Positions 49,730-59,731 of a stretch of DNA of 64,000 nucleotides are shown one piece after another. A program made the translations under genes and the position numbers. Where the stretch lies: NCBI GenBank assembly GCA_037189585.1, contig JBBCJA010000009.1, forward strand, positions 1-64,000, read 5' to 3'. The notes under the pieces were generated by a model. The model ran no database searches, was not told the origin of the DNA, and worked only from the letters and a program-made list of their open reading frames with translations. Source of the DNA: JAEXNA01 sp037189585 (lineage in GTDB: Bacteria > Vulcanimicrobiota > Xenobia > Xenobiales > JADMJV01). Within the stretch, counting starts at the first letter, position 1. Each line of letters opens with the position of its first letter.

Positions 49730-52446
49730 TGAGGTGTCTCCTGACATAAGAGCAGACGAACCGCGTCAAAGCGCCATTCCGTCCGGTCTAGAATTTCCGC
49801 GCACTCGTTCCGAAAGCGGGACAGGTGGCCTAAAGCCGTGGCGTATAGGGCCTGTTGCTCCGAGCCGGCATCGTCCGTGCGATGAAGGTGCTCCAAGCGC
49901 GCCGTCTCGGCGTCAAAGAACGCATGGGCCTTGGCGCGAGCATCCGCGAGCAGCTTCTCGGTAGCCCCCTGAAGCGTCTGTCGCGCCTTCTCCAAAAGCT
50001 GTGGGCGGAGGTCCACCGTACGAGCCAGCAAGGTCTCGACCACGTCGGGACCTAACCGCTCGAGCTCGGAGGGGATCTCCCCTCCTCCGGGCAGCGCGTT
50101 GCCCACCGCGATCGCGCCTGCCATATCCCCACTCAAGACCAGTGCTTGAGCGGGCAAAAATCTGTCGATACCGAGGTGCACCGGCGCGTCGGCCTCCCAC
50201 TGCATCAAGAGTTGAAAACAGATGGTGGTTCGAGGAGCCCCACGCCAACGCGCGGCGGTCGCTCGGCCCACACCTTCGTCGAGAATGAGATCCAAAGTGC
50301 CCTGCACCAAACGATGCTCGAAGTGAAGAAACTCCAACTCCTCGCGCTTGTTGGCCGTGGTCCTGTCGAAAGTCACCGACAAGCCGTCGGGCGGCATTCC
50401 AGGCAAGGCCTCCACGAACATCATATCCCCCGGCTTGATGACGAAGATGTCATCCTCGCCCCGGGGCTCCATCACCACACCGAGCGAATCCAACAGGTCG
50501 CCCAGTTCGGCTTCCAACAGGCCGGTCATCTCCTTGTGCTCCTGGGCGACCTGACCTCGTAACGCTTCGGCCTCATCTTCCCGGAAGGACATCCTGTCGA
50601 CGAGCGGGTCGACCGCGGCTTCCGCCTCGGCTTGCTGCCGGTCCACCTCTTCTCGAACAGCGCGGCACCAGTTCTCGAATCCTTCCTGCTTCTCCGCACT
50701 TTCCCACTCGGCGAGCTCCTCAGCGAAACGGTCGTAAGCTCGCTGCCCCTCGGTCAAGGGACGGCGAAAAGCGTCCAAGCCCTGATCGAGCCAGGCGAAA
50801 CGGACGGCGGTAGCCTGATCTTTGGCCGCGATGGGGACGTGGACTTGCACCACCGCGGTCTGTCCGATTCGATCAAGGCGTCCGATACGCTGTTCGAGCC
50901 GGTCGGGATGGGCGGGCAGGTCCAGAAGTAGCAAGTGATGAGCCACTTGAAAATTGCGCCCCTCCCCTCCGATCTCCGAGCAGACCAGCACGTCGGCCCC
51001 CGGCCCCTCGACCGGGTCGTTGCCGCTGCGATTGAACCAGGCCGCCTGGCGATCGCGCTCTAAAAGCGACATGGATTCGTCGAATCGCGCCACGGACAGC
51101 TTGCTCCGCTTCTGGATCCCGCGGGCCCAACGAGCCACCGACTCAGGGGATGCCACCATCAGGAGAGTTTTCTCTCCCTGAGCGCCCCGCTCTTTGAGAA
51201 ACTCCACCACGAAGCGCTCCACCGTTTCTCCCTCGGGCAGGCGATGTGGCACCACTCGACGCCCCGGGAAAAGACCGTGCAGCCTGCGACGACGATTGCG
51301 CAGCAGACTCCGGCCCAATCCATGCCGGTCCACCAGCCGCTCCAGAAGCTCCTCGGTCTGTCCCGAGCCCGCCAGGTCCAACAGGTCTCGCTCCTCGGGG
51401 TAGAGGGCTTCCAACAACTCGAGGATAGCTTTCGATTCGCCTCCGGCTTCGGCCAACCGAGCGAGTTCGGCCACCTGCGACCAACGGTGCCCCGTCTCGG
51501 CCAGACTCTCGGGATCGGGGTAACGCAACGGGTCGAGAAGGTGCAAGAGACCAAAAAGTCGATCCTGTCCGCCGAGCGACGGTGTGGCCGACAACAGGAG
51601 AACGGCTCGGCTTCGCTCGGTGAGAATCTTGAGGACCTGGTCACCGGAATAATGGTGCGCCTCATCGACGATCAGAAGATCACGGGCGAAATCGGACGGC
51701 AAAAACTCCAGATCGTCGGCGGCGATCAGCATATCCAGCGGAAGGTCCTCGATCTCCTCCGGGTCAAAAAGTGTCAGTGGCCGAGCGAATCTCCGGTAAA
51801 ACTCCGCCAACCACTGTCCTACCAGTGGACGGGGGGCGACCACGGCCATGGAGCTGACCCGTCCCAAGGCGGCCATCCGCACCGCCACGAGACCCGCCTC
51901 CACTGTCTTTCCCAGGCCCACTTCGTCAGCCAAAAGAGCGCGGGGTCGCCACATTCGAGCCACCCGTTCGGTGACGTAGAGTTGGTGAGGCAAAAGCTCC
52001 ACCCTGGCCGCTCCCAGGCCACGGTGGGCTTGAGCTCGGCCTCTAGCCTTGAGTCGATGAGCTCTCAATCGGCAAGTGAAGTCCGCTGGAGAACCGGGAC
52101 GGCCCAAGGCCAGTTCCGAAAACGGATCAGGACGACCCAGATCGTCGTCGAGCGCGACCTCCGAGACGACACGACCGTCCTCGGTATGATAACTGAGAAG
52201 CTCCTCCCGCTCGACCACCGTGGTCACCACATAGTCAACTCCATCCCGATCGCTGATTCGATCTCCCGGATTGGCCCGAAATCTGACCAACGCCTCGGTG
52301 TCCTGACTGTAAGTGCGAGCCTCGCTCGCCTTGGGGAAGCTCACGGTAAAACGCCGCCCTTCCTTTCGGCCGACAAGACCCAGGCCGAGATGGGGTTCGG
52401 CTGGCGCGAAAACGCGCTGCCCTTCGTGGAATAGACTGCTGTTCAT
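49726..52446 (-). CDS. RapA-like SNF2-family ATPase
   Basis: 906 residues. Motif I ADEVGLGKTVEAGL, motif II LLIVDEAHHYSG, motif III LLLSATPSLGG, then EIGGEGRNFQVAHH (motif V) and EQRIGRLDRIGQT (motif VI). The C-terminal half has the RapA-type extension. E. coli RapA is about 970 residues and recycles RNA polymerase; this protein is slightly shorter. Start ATG 52446 is chosen over TTG 52464. It is coupled to the acetate kinase gene by ATGA, and divergent from the DUF6941 gene across 46 bases. Confidence 0.85.
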   Translation of the reverse strand: MNSSLFHEGQRVFAPAEPHLGLGLVGRKEGRRFTVSFPKASEARTYSQDTEALVRFRANPGDRISDRDGVDYVVTTVVEREELLSYHTEDGRVVSEVALDDDLGRPDPFSELALGRPGSPADFTCRLRAHRLKARGRAQAHRGLGAARVELLPHQLYVTERVARMWRPRALLADEVGLGKTVEAGLVAVRMAALGRVSSMAVVAPRPLVGQWLAEFYRRFARPLTLFDPEEIEDLPLDMLIAADDLEFLPSDFARDLLIVDEAHHYSGDQVLKILTERSRAVLLLSATPSLGGQDRLFGLLHLLDPLRYPDPESLAETGHRWSQVAELARLAEAGGESKAILELLEALYPEERDLLDLAGSGQTEELLERLVDRHGLGRSLLRNRRRRLHGLFPGRRVVPHRLPEGETVERFVVEFLKERGAQGEKTLLMVASPESVARWARGIQKRSKLSVARFDESMSLLERDRQAAWFNRSGNDPVEGPGADVLVCSEIGGEGRNFQVAHHLLLLDLPAHPDRLEQRIGRLDRIGQTAVVQVHVPIAAKDQATAVRFAWLDQGLDAFRRPLTEGQRAYDRFAEELAEWESAEKQEGFENWCRAVREEVDRQQAEAEAAVDPLVDRMSFREDEAEALRGQVAQEHKEMTGLLEAELGDLLDSLGVVMEPRGEDDIFVIKPGDMMFVEALPGMPPDGLSVTFDRTTANKREELEFLHFEHRLVQGTLDLILDEGVGRATAARWRGAPRTTICFQLLMQWEADAPVHLGIDRFLPAQALVLSGDMAGAIAVGNALPGGGEIPSELERLGPDVVETLLARTVDLRPQLLEKARQTLQGATEKLLADARAKAHAFFDAETARLEHLHRTDDAGSEQQALYATALGHLSRFRNECAEILDRTEWRFDAVRLLLCQETPQ

Positions 52447-52492
52447 CGGGCGGCCGCTTCTCAAGGACTGGGAAGGATCCTTTTATCCCGAG

Positions 52493-52957
52493 ATGAAGCC
52501 ACCGTCCATGAAAATCGATGCCATGCTGTGCGACTACGCTACCGTCCGCGAAGGTCTTCTCCATGTCCTCGGGGGTGGTATCAACCGCCTCTGGCGCGAA
52601 GAGTATCCCGCCCCTCTTGGGGTGACCCTCGCCCTTTTGTTCGAGGTCCATCCGACCGAAATGAATTCCGATCACAGCTTAGGTGTCATTATGATCGACG
52701 AGGACGGCCAAGAGATCGGTCACGTCAACGCCGACTTTCAGATCGCTTCCGACCCCACCAAGGGACGGCCGGGCGAAAACTTGATCCTCCCCCTGGTCGT
52801 TCCGCTTCAGCAGGTCGTCCTTCCCACACACGGAGCTTATTCCGTGGAGATCCTTATCGATGGCCAACACAAACGCTCGTTGGGCGTTCTGGCGGCTCCT
52901 CCGCGGGAAGGTGACCGCCGGCAGAAGGGGCGCACGGGTGGAGGCTTTCAGGAATGA
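52493..52957 (+). CDS. DUF6941-like protein
   Basis: 154 residues. KIDAMLCDYATVREGLLHVL followed by GGGINRLWREEYPAPLGV is the DUF6941 start, with short beta strands and a central IMIDEDGQEIG. Function unknown, cytosolic, no signal peptide. The start could be ATG 52493 or 52508; I use 52493, with AAGGA about 14 bases upstream. Its stop overlaps the ATG of the metallopeptidase gene as ATGA. Confidence 0.65.
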   Translation: MKPPSMKIDAMLCDYATVREGLLHVLGGGINRLWREEYPAPLGVTLALLFEVHPTEMNSDHSLGVIMIDEDGQEIGHVNADFQIASDPTKGRPGENLILPLVVPLQQVVLPTHGAYSVEILIDGQHKRSLGVLAAPPREGDRRQKGRTGGGFQE

Positions 52958-53811
52958 AAGCCTGGCTTCAGCTCCTTTTGATCGGCTCGCTGCTCCTGAC
53001 AGCCTCCTCCGCGGCTAGCGCGAAAGAGAGAATTCCCAAGGGCTGGACCAAGCTCGGCGCGGTGGAAGGGTTGCTGAGCGATGACTGGTACACCAAGAAA
53101 ACCCGCACGGCCGTGGCCTGGGCTCGCGAGGGGGATCTCGCCTACATCGATCCCGTGGTCGCCACTCTCGACACCTCCTACGAGACCAACGCCAGGTTCG
53201 TGGGATTCCGGGCTACCGGCCCGCTCAAATTTTACTTCTTCTCCATGGCCGAGCCGGCTCATCTGCAGCCAAAGTGGTCGAGCCGGATCGGACGAATGTC
53301 GAAGTTCGCCGGACTCGCGCTCTCGGGCACCGACACCTGCCTTGTCAACCTGGGCAGCCAGCAACACGCCACACCCACCCCGCCCTGGGAGCTGGAAGCC
53401 ACCGCCTGTCACGAGATGAACCATCTCTTCGCCTATCAACGCGTCTCGCGGGGTGACTGGAGTTGGTTTCTCGAAGCCATCGCGGAGAACATCGAGCAGA
53501 CCGTGCTGCCACCTCAATCGCAGATGGGCGTTAACGACTACCGTACCTATCTCAAGGGATACCAGAGCAAAGATGCGTCCTGGGCCTCACTCACCGCGGA
53601 GCGAAACAACAACGACGTGGACTCCTATCGAGATTTTGGCCCCTTACTCTCCTCTGTCGTCTCCTTTCTGCAAGCGAAATACCCCAACGCCGTGGCTCGA
53701 ATCCTCAAAGTGGCTCCCGGCAAATCTGTCGATGAGGCTCTTGTCGCGGCTTTAGGCAAAAATGCTCAACAGCTTGAAGTTGAATGGAAGCAATTTTACG
53801 GCATCCGCTAA
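52954..53811 (+). CDS. secreted HExxH metallopeptidase-like protein
   Basis: 285 residues. A signal peptide (LQLLLIGSLLLTASSAASAK) precedes a domain with ATACHEMNHLFAYQ (H-E-x-x-H) and, 20 residues later, SWFLEAIAENIEQ. The glutamate in that stretch would be the third zinc ligand, as in gluzincins (peptidase MA-like). It would act in the periplasm or outside the cell. Substrate unknown. It starts by ATGA overlap with the DUF6941 gene and overlaps the start of the next gene by 28 bases. Confidence 0.75.
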   Translation: MKAWLQLLLIGSLLLTASSAASAKERIPKGWTKLGAVEGLLSDDWYTKKTRTAVAWAREGDLAYIDPVVATLDTSYETNARFVGFRATGPLKFYFFSMAEPAHLQPKWSSRIGRMSKFAGLALSGTDTCLVNLGSQQHATPTPPWELEATACHEMNHLFAYQRVSRGDWSWFLEAIAENIEQTVLPPQSQMGVNDYRTYLKGYQSKDASWASLTAERNNNDVDSYRDFGPLLSSVVSFLQAKYPNAVARILKVAPGKSVDEALVAALGKNAQQLEVEWKQFYGIR

Positions 53812-56168
53812 CTTCCAAGCTGAGAGAATACTCCGGTCCACTTTTTCTTAGCGCGGTCGCTCTCGTCCTATTCGCCCCGTTCTTTTTACTGGGTGAAGTC
53901 TTCATTCCCGGAGACTTCCTCAATTTCATCTACCCCTGGCGCGCGGCAAGCGACGGCAAGGTCTACAACCTCGATCAGTTCGATTCCGCGGTCTTGTTCC
54001 ATCCGCTCAGCGAGTATCTTTCAGAGCGCCTGCACTCTGGCGACATCCCGCTTTGGGACCCCAATATTTTTTGTGGATACCCCCTGGTAGCCAGCGGTTA
54101 TGGTGTTCTCTATCCACCTCGCTTGCTCGCGCTCTGGCTCTTTTCCGCCTCGGTGGGAATGACGCTGCTCTGGTTCTTCCACCTCCTCGGCATGGGCTTA
54201 GGAATGTATGGCTGGCTGCGCAGCCGCGAGCTGAGCCGAGAAGGCGCCACCTTGGGGGGACTATGCTGGATGATGAACGCGCTCAACGCGGCCTGGGTGA
54301 CTCAGGACCTGTCTTTGATGGCAGTTTATCTCGCCCCTATGCTGTGGTGTTTCGACCAACGACGCTGGGGGCTCTTGTCTATCTGTGGGGCCCTCTGCTT
54401 GAGCGGTGGTCACATCCAGATGGCCTTTTACCTGGGATGGATCCTAGCCGTCTACGCCCTGGGCCGGACGGTTTTTCTACGAGAACCTGTTCGACTTCCG
54501 GCCTTGGCTTTGTCGGGATTGGGCGTGCTTTTACTAGCGGCGCCTAGCTTGTGGCCGTTTGTGGAGCTTTTGCGAAGCTCTCAACGCGCGCCCTTCTCCT
54601 GGGAAGCGATCAGCGCTTTCGCCGCTCCTATTTGGAGCCTGCTGGCGACTCTAGTCAATCCCGACATCTTCGGCAATCCGACGCGGGAATTTATGCTCAC
54701 CCGAACCGACGCCAGATATCCGTTTTGCGAGTACGCCAACTACTTTGGACTCATCCCCCTGGCCTTCGCGCTCCTCGCCTTGGTGCGGCCCAAGTCTTGC
54801 CGTTGGGCGGCGAGGGAGATTCAGTGTTGGGGCCTCACAGCCGTCATTTGTCTGTTTTTCGCCGCGGCCACTCCCCTTTTTCGCCTGGCGGTTCTGGTCT
54901 TTCCCATCCTAGCTCGAGGGCTGCCCGGACGATTTCTGTTGGTGTTAGTGTTCGCGGGTTGTGTCCTGGCAGCCCACGGACTGGAGATCTGGCGAAATGA
55001 TACGAAAGCGCGACGATGGGTGGCCAGAGCTCTCGGCGCCACCAGTCTGCTGACCTTCCTGGGTCTCTCTGGGGCCGCTTGGTCTTTGCTGGTCCGCCCG
55101 GAAATATCCGAGCGATGGCTCTCTGCCCAGATCGAGCTAGGCAAAGTCAAGGTTCCCGCCGTGGTGGCCGACGGTATGGTGGAGCTCTGTCGCCAAGGCA
55201 TGGTGACAAACTACTTGCTCAACCCACAATTTCTAATGACACTTCTGACCGGGGCGGTGGCCTTCTACCTGGTCCGGCGTCCAAGAACCGAACTTCTTTT
55301 GGGATTCGTGGCCATCGACTTGTTGCTTTTCATCTCGCACTTCAACGCTCGATGCCATCCAGACGAACTGTTGCCCAAGGCACCGTCACTGGAATACTTA
55401 CAGGCGCAACCAGGTCACTTCCGTGTCGACAAACAAGCCGCCGGCTTCTACAACACCCTGGTCCCCTATCATCTCTCTCTGGTCACCGGTTACAGTGGAG
55501 TCATACCTGGACGGTTCTTCCGAACCATCAGCCAAGCTCAGAGTCTTCCACCTCTCATCCGTTCGATCGACCTGGTGAGTTTCGAGTCGCCCATTTTAGC
55601 GGCTATGAACCTGACCTATCTGCTGCAAGGGCCTTTTCAGCTTCCGGCTCCCATCGGTTGGGAAAAGGTCTATGACAAGGAAGTCCGGATCTTCAAAAAT
55701 CCTAAAGCTCTACCGCGAGTCTTCGCGCGAGGTCAGATTCGGGAGTTTCCCAGTTTCGAGAACCTCTTGGAGCACCTGGGCACTCCCGAATTCAATCCTT
55801 GGACGGAAGTCTGGTTGGAAAACCCCGCGCCGGGTCCTATCCATCCGGAGGCCTCCTCGGCGGAGTGCCGGATTCGACTTCATGAGCCTGACCGGGTGGT
55901 CGTAGCGGCTCAATTCCCGGCGCCTGGATTTCTGGTCCTGGCCGACAGTTGGTACCCTGGTTGGCTCTGCCGAGATGCCCGAGGGCAAGAATATCCGATC
56001 GTCGCGGTCAATGGCTCGAGCCGCGGGGTCTATCTTCCAGCCGGCGAGCATCAGTTGGAGTTTCTCTTCAAGCCACGCTCCTACTACGATGGACTCAAAA
56101 TTTGCCTTCTCGGCCTACTCCTGGCCCTGGGCCATATGCTGTGGCAGGGTCGTCGCGCCGGAAAGTGA
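53784..56168 (+). CDS. YfhO-like large membrane protein
   Basis: 794 residues with about 12 hydrophobic helices in the first 540 residues. FLNFIYPWRAA, then HSGDIPLWDPNIFCGYPLVA are typical of the YfhO family (bacterial membrane protein, GT-C-like fold). A soluble beta-rich domain follows (IFKNPKALPRVFARGQI; LVLADSWYPGWLCRDA) and a last helix. YfhO proteins are linked to teichoic-acid or lipid glycosylation. Role here unknown. The start ATG 53784 lies inside the preceding gene; no strong Shine-Dalgarno sequence is seen. Confidence 0.8.
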   Translation: MEAILRHPLTSKLREYSGPLFLSAVALVLFAPFFLLGEVFIPGDFLNFIYPWRAASDGKVYNLDQFDSAVLFHPLSEYLSERLHSGDIPLWDPNIFCGYPLVASGYGVLYPPRLLALWLFSASVGMTLLWFFHLLGMGLGMYGWLRSRELSREGATLGGLCWMMNALNAAWVTQDLSLMAVYLAPMLWCFDQRRWGLLSICGALCLSGGHIQMAFYLGWILAVYALGRTVFLREPVRLPALALSGLGVLLLAAPSLWPFVELLRSSQRAPFSWEAISAFAAPIWSLLATLVNPDIFGNPTREFMLTRTDARYPFCEYANYFGLIPLAFALLALVRPKSCRWAAREIQCWGLTAVICLFFAAATPLFRLAVLVFPILARGLPGRFLLVLVFAGCVLAAHGLEIWRNDTKARRWVARALGATSLLTFLGLSGAAWSLLVRPEISERWLSAQIELGKVKVPAVVADGMVELCRQGMVTNYLLNPQFLMTLLTGAVAFYLVRRPRTELLLGFVAIDLLLFISHFNARCHPDELLPKAPSLEYLQAQPGHFRVDKQAAGFYNTLVPYHLSLVTGYSGVIPGRFFRTISQAQSLPPLIRSIDLVSFESPILAAMNLTYLLQGPFQLPAPIGWEKVYDKEVRIFKNPKALPRVFARGQIREFPSFENLLEHLGTPEFNPWTEVWLENPAPGPIHPEASSAECRIRLHEPDRVVVAAQFPAPGFLVLADSWYPGWLCRDARGQEYPIVAVNGSSRGVYLPAGEHQLEFLFKPRSYYDGLKICLLGLLLALGHMLWQGRRAGK

Positions 56169-56245
56169 TTTTAAACCGACGGTGTGGCCCCGAATCTAAA
56201 CCGGTTCTCGAAGGGAAAGATTTTTGGGAAAAGAACCAAGCGCCC

Positions 56246-57883
56246 ATGTCGTCACAGTTTATTTTCACCATGCATCGTCTGGAAAAGACGATCGATCACA
56301 AAAAGATTCTTAAAGGCATCAACCTTTCTTTCTACCCTGGTGCCAAAATCGGCGTATTGGGAGCTAACGGCGCCGGTAAGTCCACCGTCATGCGAATCAT
56401 GGCAGGCGAGGACACCCAATTCGAAGGGCACGCCGCCCCCGCTGAAGGCGTCGCCGTGGGCTACGTTCCTCAGGAGCCGCGACTCGATAACGACAAGACC
56501 GTTCGCGAAAACATTCGGGCCGGCGCTCAGGGCCTGGTCAAACTGCTCGACGAGTTCGACGCCATCAACAATAAGCTGGCCGAAGTCGTCGACCCTGACG
56601 AGATGGAAAAGCTGCTCGAAAAAATGGGCAAAGTGCAAGACGAGATCGATGCCGCCGGCGGCTGGGAGATCGACCGTCAGATCGACATCATGGCTCAAGC
56701 TATGTATCTCCCCCCCCTCGACGAAGGGGTTGAACATCTCTCCGGTGGTGAAAAGCGTCGCGTCGCCCTGTGTAAAGTTCTCCTGCAAAGGCCCGACCTG
56801 CTGCTGATGGACGAGCCTACCAACCATTTGGACGCCGAGTCGGTCGCCTGGCTCCAGCAGCACTTGATCGAATATGAAGGGACCGTGGTCTTCATCACCC
56901 ACGACCGTTACTTCCTCGACCAGGCCGCCGCCTGGATCCTGGAGATGGACAACGGGCACGGCTACCCCTGGAAGGGGAACTACTCTTCATGGGTCGAGCA
57001 AAAAGAAAAGCAGCTCGAGCAGAAAGAGAAGAGCGAGAGCGCCCTGCGCCGCCAGCTCAAACGAGAGCTCAAGTGGGTCCAGATGACTTCCGGCAACAAG
57101 GCCGCCCGCAACAAGGCCCGCGTCGAGCGCTACGAAGAGCTGATGAGCAAAGCCCAAAAGGACGACGACCGTCCCGAGAACAGTCTGGTCATCCCGCCGG
57201 GAGCCGAGCTCGGCCAGCAGGTCGTGGAGTTCGAGAACGTCTCGAAGTCTTTCGATGGCCGCAAGCTGATCGACAACCTCTCCTTCTCCCTACCCCGCGG
57301 AGGCATCGTAGGCATCATCGGCCCCAACGGAGCCGGTAAGACGACACTCTTTCGCATGATCACCGGAGGCGAGCAGCCCGATTCCGGCACCATCAAGATC
57401 GGCGACACGGTGGAGCTTGCCTACGTGGACCAACACCGTGAGCACCTCAAAGGCGATCGCCAAGTTTGGCAGGAGATCTCCGACGGGCTCGACGAGATCA
57501 AGCTGGGTAATAAAACGGTTTCGGCTCGCGCCTACGCCGCCCGCTTCAACTTCTCCGGTCAGGACCAGCAGAAGAAAGTCGGAGAGCTCTCCGGCGGTGA
57601 ACGCAACCGTGTCCACCTGGCCAAGCTGCTCCATCAGGGTGGAAACCTCTTGCTCCTCGACGAGCCTTCCAACGATCTCGATGTCGCCACTTTGCGCGCT
57701 CTCGAACAAGCGCTCTTGGATTTCGCCGGGTGCGCCGTGGTCATCTCTCATGATCGCTGGTTCCTCGACCGAATCGCGACCCATATTCTGGCCTTCGAGG
57801 GCGACGGAAAAGTCACGTTTCACCACGGCAACTATACCGAATACGAAGAGAATCGGAAAAACAGGACAGCTGGCGTGTCATGA
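56246..57883 (+). CDS. ettA: ABC-F protein EttA (energy-dependent translational throttle)
   Basis: 545 residues, two ABC domains and no membrane part. First domain: GANGAGKSTVMRIMAG, HLSGGEKRRVALCKVLL, LLMDEPTNHLDAESVAWL. A linker (P-site tRNA interaction motif region) of charged helix follows. Second domain: GPNGAGKTTLFRMITG, ELSGGERNRVHLAKLL, LLLDEPSNDLDV. EttA binds the ribosome E site and gates entry into elongation according to ATP/ADP. The frame extends upstream to 55949, but the family start is ATG 56246. Its stop overlaps the GGDEF gene by ATGA. Confidence 0.94.
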   Translation: MSSQFIFTMHRLEKTIDHKKILKGINLSFYPGAKIGVLGANGAGKSTVMRIMAGEDTQFEGHAAPAEGVAVGYVPQEPRLDNDKTVRENIRAGAQGLVKLLDEFDAINNKLAEVVDPDEMEKLLEKMGKVQDEIDAAGGWEIDRQIDIMAQAMYLPPLDEGVEHLSGGEKRRVALCKVLLQRPDLLLMDEPTNHLDAESVAWLQQHLIEYEGTVVFITHDRYFLDQAAAWILEMDNGHGYPWKGNYSSWVEQKEKQLEQKEKSESALRRQLKRELKWVQMTSGNKAARNKARVERYEELMSKAQKDDDRPENSLVIPPGAELGQQVVEFENVSKSFDGRKLIDNLSFSLPRGGIVGIIGPNGAGKTTLFRMITGGEQPDSGTIKIGDTVELAYVDQHREHLKGDRQVWQEISDGLDEIKLGNKTVSARAYAARFNFSGQDQQKKVGELSGGERNRVHLAKLLHQGGNLLLLDEPSNDLDVATLRALEQALLDFAGCAVVISHDRWFLDRIATHILAFEGDGKVTFHHGNYTEYEENRKNRTAGVS

Positions 57884-58998
57884 CATCGTGCCTTTCTGAG
57901 CAAGACTTCTCTCGACTGGTGGATCCCATCGTCAACCAGTTGGCCGAAAGCGAGGCCGAGGTTTCGGTGCGCGAGGTGATCTTACAGATCCTTCGTTGCG
58001 CCCAGAGCTTCGTGCCTTGCGAAGCCGGTTCAGTCATGCTCCGCCACCCTAGCCAGGACAGAGCCCTGGTCTTTGTGGGATCATTCGGGGCCGGGGCCGA
58101 TCGGCTGCCCGGCACGGTGCTCCCCCCCGACACCGGTATCGCAGGCCGCGTTTATCGCACCGGCGAGCCAGCGTTGACCAACACTCCGGCTGGCGACAAC
58201 ACGTTTTATCGTGAGATCGACAAACTTACCGCCAATCAAACAGCCTCGCTTCTTTGCGTTCCGGTCAAGGCCTTCGGGCGGACGGTGGGAGTCTTAAATC
58301 TACTCAATTCCGCCCGCGGGGAGTTTTTTGAGAGCGATCTCGCTCTACTCAACGTGTTCAGCGACTATCTGACCCACAGCCTTCATCTTCTGATCGAAGC
58401 TCGCCGTGAACGCCAAGCCGCTCTGATCGACCATTTGACAGGTCTTTTCAACGATCGTTTTCTCTACAAGTTCCTCCAGGAGACCATAGAGACCGCTCTC
58501 GACGCCAAACAGAACGTGGGTCTCATCTTCATGGACCTCGACAAATTCAAAGCCGTGGTGGATACCCACGGGCATTTGGTGGGGTCGCAAGCCTTGCGCG
58601 AGGTGGGCCACCTGATCGGCAAGCTGGTCGAAGAGTTCGCCGGAGTCGCGGCCCGCTACGGTGGGGACGAGTACGTGGTGGTCTTACCGGGCGGACGAGA
58701 CGAAGATCTCAAGCATCTGGCCGAAAAGATCCGGGTAGCCATCGAGGATTCAGTGCTGGTCTGCGAAGGCGAGCCAGGCCAAGAGCCGATCGTCTTGCGC
58801 CAAGCGGTCACCGCCTCCATCGGCGCGGCCTCGTTGCATCACCTGGACTGTCTTGACGAAGACGCCGTCACCGTTCGCCAGCGCTTGATCCGAGAAGCCG
58901 ACAAAGCGATGTACGTGGCCAAGGCCAAAGGAAAAAACTGCGTCCACTGGGCACCCGAGGAAGTTCCCGACCTCCCCCCCCTACCGACCCGGCGCTAA
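57880..58998 (+). CDS. GAF-GGDEF diguanylate cyclase
   Basis: 372 residues. Residues about 25-170 form a GAF sensor (DTGIAGRVYRTGEPALT; LLCVPVKAFGRTVGVLNLLN). Residues about 185-350 form the GGDEF domain: DHLTGLFNDRFLYKF, FMDLDKFKAVVDTHGH, and ARYGGDEYVVVLPGG. The signature GGDEY is within the active range, so it should make c-di-GMP. No RxxD inhibitory site is visible before it. The usual D in GHxxGD is S (GHLVGS). It is coupled to ettA, and its stop interlocks with that of engB. Confidence 0.9.
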   Translation: MTSCLSEQDFSRLVDPIVNQLAESEAEVSVREVILQILRCAQSFVPCEAGSVMLRHPSQDRALVFVGSFGAGADRLPGTVLPPDTGIAGRVYRTGEPALTNTPAGDNTFYREIDKLTANQTASLLCVPVKAFGRTVGVLNLLNSARGEFFESDLALLNVFSDYLTHSLHLLIEARRERQAALIDHLTGLFNDRFLYKFLQETIETALDAKQNVGLIFMDLDKFKAVVDTHGHLVGSQALREVGHLIGKLVEEFAGVAARYGGDEYVVVLPGGRDEDLKHLAEKIRVAIEDSVLVCEGEPGQEPIVLRQAVTASIGAASLHHLDCLDEDAVTVRQRLIREADKAMYVAKAKGKNCVHWAPEEVPDLPPLPTRR

Positions 58999-59636
58999 GG
59001 GCCTAGACGATCTGCTAAGTTTCCGCCCGCGAAGCCTTCGCGCCACTCCTTGAGGCTCCACCAGATCGGCTCGGAGCCGTCTCCCGTCTCGGCGGAGAAG
59101 AGAAAGAGGCCCCGATTGTAGCGGAGCTCCCGGCGAACTTGGGCCGCCATTTTATCAGCCTGCGCGCGCTTGGACTTGTCGATCTTGGTCACTACCACCC
59201 CTACCTCGACCCCTTTGTCGGCAAGCCAGGCGTTCATCTCCTTGTCGTTAGCTTGCGGACCGTGACGGGCATCGATGAGCTGTAGGACTCCCAGCAGACT
59301 CTCGCGTTTGGTCAGGTACTGTTGCAAGGTCATGCGCCAACGGTTCTGTTCTGTTTTGGAAACTTTGGCGTAGCCGTAGCCGGGAAGGTCGACCAGGGCC
59401 CACTGATCATCTACCAGGTAATAGTTCAGAAGGCGTGTCTTGCCTGGTGTATTACTGGTATGAGCCAGACGCTTGCGTCGAGTTAGCTTGTTAATAAAAG
59501 AGCTCTTCCCCACGTTGGAACGACCGACCAGAGCTAGCTCAGGTCGCCCCTCAAGGTCTGGACAGTGGTCGAGATCGGGAGCGCTGAGCAGAAACTCCAC
59601 TCGAGGTGGCTTGTATGGGGTCTTTTTCGTGGTCAT
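58995..59636 (-). CDS. engB: ribosome biogenesis GTPase YsxC/EngB
   Basis: 213 residues. G1 GRSNVGKSSFINKLT, G2 region TSNTPGKTRLLNYY, G3 ALVDLPGYGYAKV, G4 VVVTKIDKSKRAQ, and SAETG-like FLFSAETGDG (G5) are all present. It is essential for 50S subunit assembly in many bacteria. The N-terminal PPRVEFLLSAPDLDHCP is normal. The stop overlaps the GGDEF stop. It is divergent from the hypothetical gene at 59732. Confidence 0.95.
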   Translation of the reverse strand: MTTKKTPYKPPRVEFLLSAPDLDHCPDLEGRPELALVGRSNVGKSSFINKLTRRKRLAHTSNTPGKTRLLNYYLVDDQWALVDLPGYGYAKVSKTEQNRWRMTLQQYLTKRESLLGVLQLIDARHGPQANDKEMNAWLADKGVEVGVVVTKIDKSKRAQADKMAAQVRRELRYNRGLFLFSAETGDGSEPIWWSLKEWREGFAGGNLADRLGP

Positions 59637-59731
59637 GATCTCAAAGGAATCCCATCATAACGAAACTTCCACTCTGGCTCAACCGCGAAAATCCGAAGGT
59701 TCGGCGTGAATGTCCAGAGAATGGAGCCGGA

